Of a stretch of DNA of 8,706 bases, positions 6,573-8,706 are shown one piece after another (the first letter of the stretch is position 1; every line of letters starts with the position of its first letter). Under the pieces are notes generated by a model. That model did not search any database. It worked only from the letters and a program-made list of their open reading frames with translations, and had not been told where the DNA came from. The DNA is from CAYTLQ01 sp964438715 (GTDB taxonomy: Bacteria; Bacteroidota; Ignavibacteria; Ignavibacteriales; Ignavibacteriaceae). The translations under genes and the position numbers were made by a program. Where the stretch lies: the NCBI GenBank assembly GCA_964438715.1, contig CAYTLQ010000298.1, positions 1 to 8,706 on the forward strand, written 5' to 3'.

Positions 6573-8441
6573 ATGAAACTCCTGAGAAATATTAAATGTC
6601 CTGCATTATTAACCAACCGAAAAGGTGAGATAATTGAAGTAAATTCATCATTTAAATCCTTTTTTTGCGGAAAATTAAAGTTACAGGGGATGAATATCAG
6701 GAGTGTGATTGTAAATTGGCCGGTTGATGAAAAATTACTGCGTCATCAGTTCCGCGAAATAGATTTTCATCTTAAAAATGACAAATTAGATATAAAACGC
6801 CCCGGACTAATCATTCAGTTTGTCCAAAACCGAACCAGATTATTCCTCGGAATACTTCAGTTCAATGCACGACCTACTGCAACTGATCCCGATAAATTGC
6901 TGAGCCAACTGATGGACACCCTTCCCGATTCAATTTACTTTAAGGACCTCAAAAGCAGATTCATTCTTGTAAATAAAGCTACAATCCTGAAGTTAAATAA
7001 AAAATCTGCCTCTGAGCTTATAGGGAAAACCGATTTTGATTTATTCACCCACGAACATGCAAATGAAGCTTTTCAGGATGAACAGAAAATAATTCGAAGC
7101 GGAGTTCCAATAATTGATAAAATTGAAAAAGAAACCTATCCTGATGGAAAAGTAACATGGACATCAACTACAAAGCTTCCATTACGCGATAGAAAAGAAC
7201 GGGTGATCGGGACTTTTGGAGTCAGCAGAGACATTACTGAACGCAAAAGAATGGAATTACTTCAAGACTCAATGTTTCGTATATCGCAGATCGTAAATAT
7301 TGCTGATAATTTCATGCTAATGATTCAAAAAATTTCGAATATAATTTTGGCGGCAATACCGGTTAACAATGTTTCTGTAGCACGATTTTCTGAAAATGGG
7401 GAAATTGCTGAGCAAATAACTATTCCCCTGAACAGCATGGACGAGCAGAGTTTTAACAATTTGGTAAAATATGTATATCGCAACGCGCAAATTATGAAAC
7501 TTGACTCCCCGGAAAAATTTTCGGAAATTCTTGAAACCAAAGATCCACGGATACTTCCTGCCTTTTGGCTTGGTTTTCCGTTGTTTAATGATGATAAAGT
7601 TATCGGTGTCTTTTCCATTTCAAATACATTATCTTTACCTGTTCTTACAGATAAAGAAGGAGAATTTTTATTATTTATTTCGGAACAAATTGCCGGTGCA
7701 CTCCGAAAAATAAACTATACCAGAGAACTTTTAGAGAAAAATGAGCAACTGCGATACCTGAACGCGAATAAAGATAAATTCTTTTCTATCATTGCTCATG
7801 ATTTGAGGAATCCTTTTACAGGACTCATAGGACTCTCTGAATTACTCGCAGGTTCAAAATATGATTTAAATGAAAAAGAAACGCACGAGATTACTGATAG
7901 ATTACACAAATCAATTGTACATGTGTATAACCTCCTTGAGCATCTGTTAACATGGTCAAGAATTCATCGCGGCGGTATAGTAATCTCTTTTTCCCAATTT
8001 AATATTACAGACCTGATACGACAATGTGTTGATTTATACCAAAATATTGCAGAATCGAAGAAAATTACATTCACAATTCAATCGGAACCGGAGTTGCAAA
8101 TTACCTCTGATGAGTCAGTTCTGTTTGTTGTTTTAAGGAATCTGATAAATAATGCAATTAAGTACTCACAGGTTAACGGTAAAATAGTAATTATAGTGAA
8201 TAACAAGTCAGGTTTTATTGAAATATCGGTCATTGATGAAGGTATCGGAATGGAACAGCAGAAATTAAACTCTCTCTTTAAAATTGAGGAAACAAGTTCA
8301 GTTCCCGGAACGCAGAACGAACAGGGCACCGGATTGGGACTAATAATTTCAAAGGAATTTCTCGATAAAATCGGCGGCACGATAAGTGTTACCAGCGAAC
8401 TCAGACGAGGCACAACTTTCACAATTCAATTACCCGCATAG
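6573..8441 (+). CDS. Soluble PAS-PAS-GAF sensor histidine kinase
   Basis: This 622-aa protein has no membrane segment and should sense a cytosolic signal or a partner protein. In order there is a degenerate PAS-like domain (about 6-100, with NRKGEIIEVNSSF), a clear PAS domain (about 110-226, with LPDSIYFKDLKSRFILVN and ending GVSRDITERKRME), and a GAF-like domain (about 230-380, ending in a coiled helix). The HisKA domain follows, with phosphorylated His409 in AHDLRNP. The ATPase domain has the N box RNLINNAIKYS (Asn526 and Asn527), the G1 box DEGIGM (555-560) and the G2 box GTGLGL (585-590). All catalytic boxes are intact. No receiver domain and no response regulator gene are nearby, so it is an orphan whose target cannot be told from here. 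The frame extends two codons up to a TTG at 6567. I chose the ATG at 6573, although neither start has a Shine-Dalgarno site. Its signal is unknown. Confidence 0.92.
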   Translation: MKLLRNIKCPALLTNRKGEIIEVNSSFKSFFCGKLKLQGMNIRSVIVNWPVDEKLLRHQFREIDFHLKNDKLDIKRPGLIIQFVQNRTRLFLGILQFNARPTATDPDKLLSQLMDTLPDSIYFKDLKSRFILVNKATILKLNKKSASELIGKTDFDLFTHEHANEAFQDEQKIIRSGVPIIDKIEKETYPDGKVTWTSTTKLPLRDRKERVIGTFGVSRDITERKRMELLQDSMFRISQIVNIADNFMLMIQKISNIILAAIPVNNVSVARFSENGEIAEQITIPLNSMDEQSFNNLVKYVYRNAQIMKLDSPEKFSEILETKDPRILPAFWLGFPLFNDDKVIGVFSISNTLSLPVLTDKEGEFLLFISEQIAGALRKINYTRELLEKNEQLRYLNANKDKFFSIIAHDLRNPFTGLIGLSELLAGSKYDLNEKETHEITDRLHKSIVHVYNLLEHLLTWSRIHRGGIVISFSQFNITDLIRQCVDLYQNIAESKKITFTIQSEPELQITSDESVLFVVLRNLINNAIKYSQVNGKIVIIVNNKSGFIEISVIDEGIGMEQQKLNSLFKIEETSSVPGTQNEQGTGLGLIISKEFLDKIGGTISVTSELRRGTTFTIQLPA

Positions 8442-8471
8442 AACAAGGATTATATTTCTTTTTTAATTTTC

Positions 8472-8496
8472 AAAACAAATAGCTATATTTGTTTTT
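8472..8496 (+). terminator. AT-rich hairpin, likely terminator of the kinase gene
   Basis: AAAACAAATA (8472-8481), loop GCTA, TATTTGTTTT (8486-8495) form a perfect 10-bp stem 30 bases after the kinase stop. The 3' arm ends in a run of five T. The stem has only one G-C pair, so it may be a weak terminator. Its right arm overlaps the candidate -35 of the tRNA promoter. Confidence 0.45.
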
Positions 8497-8517
8497 CAAT
8501 AGATTTCACACTATAAA
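8489..8517 (+). promoter_or_regulatory. Candidate promoter of tRNA-Ser
   Basis: TTGTTT (8489-8494), a 17-base spacer and TATAAA (8512-8517) precede the tRNA by 26 bases. The -10 matches five of six bases and the spacing is ideal. This would place the transcript start about 20 bases before the mature tRNA 5' end. Confidence 0.5.
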
Positions 8518-8543
8518 TCTTTCCCTGTTTTTCAAATCTACAC

Positions 8544-8636
<93 letters not shown>

Positions 8637-8637
8637 G

Positions 8638-8706
8638 ATGAGTAAATTTCGTGAATATAATTTCCTTGTGGGGCTATATGGTCCCATGTATAAAGCCCTA
8701 TGGCAC
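8638..8706 (+). other. Tail after tRNA-Ser: open frame and hairpin, unresolved
   Basis: An ATG at 8638 begins one base after the CCA of the tRNA and stays open for 23 codons to the window edge (MSKFREYNFLVGLYGPMYKA, then LWH). There is no Shine-Dalgarno site, because the tRNA acceptor occupies the place. The same stretch has GGGCT (8671-8675) pairing with AGCCC (8694-8698) and partial inner pairing. It could be the start of a gene, the processed 3' trailer of the tRNA transcript, or chance. Nothing here is recognisable as a known protein or RNA. Confidence 0.2.

Noticed and set aside
7325..8422. Open frames overlapping the kinase gene
   Set aside because: They are shadows of an intact histidine kinase with all catalytic motifs.
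8671..8706. Second tRNA or small RNA at the right edge
   Set aside because: The sequence starts somewhat like a tRNA but lacks the D-loop GG and proper stems. No known small RNA pattern was recognised, and the window ends too soon.

Overview
This window looks like a chromosomal segment of a low-GC Gram-negative bacterium of the Bacteroidota/Chlorobiota/Ignavibacteriota kind. That placement is inferred. It rests on a TonB-dependent receptor with an N-terminal carboxypeptidase-regulatory-like domain, a lipoprotein with a loose lipobox, AT-rich spacers, Shine-Dalgarno sites before only some genes, and a soluble PAS-PAS-GAF histidine kinase. No phage, insertion sequence, CRISPR array or recombinase was seen.

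Layout. At the left edge is the last 21 codons of an unidentified plus-strand gene. Next, on the minus strand, are guaB (IMP dehydrogenase, 105-1553) and a glutaryl-CoA dehydrogenase-like acyl-CoA dehydrogenase (1605-2774). An intrinsic-terminator-like hairpin with two competing folds lies between them, only about 20 nt before the guaB start. A 167-bp divergent spacer (2775-2941) carries an 18-bp inverted repeat and candidate promoters.

The plus strand then holds a compact three-gene unit. It encodes a 121-aa exported histidine-rich protein ending in an Arg-Ala-Pro-Pro segment (2942-3307), a 285-aa lipoprotein made of two copies of an Ig-like unit (3373-4230), and a 741-aa TonB-dependent receptor of the ZnuD-like (zinc) type (4236-6461). 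I read this as an envelope metal-acquisition locus, probably for zinc. The receptor lacks the histidine-rich loop known from Neisseria ZnuD, and the histidine-rich segment sits instead in the small upstream protein.

Downstream are a soluble sensor histidine kinase with no adjacent response regulator (6573-8441), a hairpin overlapping a tRNA promoter, a complete tRNA-Ser with anticodon GCT (8544-8636), and a 70-nt tail with an open frame and a hairpin that runs off the window.

The guaB, acyl-CoA dehydrogenase, kinase and tRNA genes look like ordinary core genes. The part most worth pursuing is the three-gene metal unit and its divergent control region.
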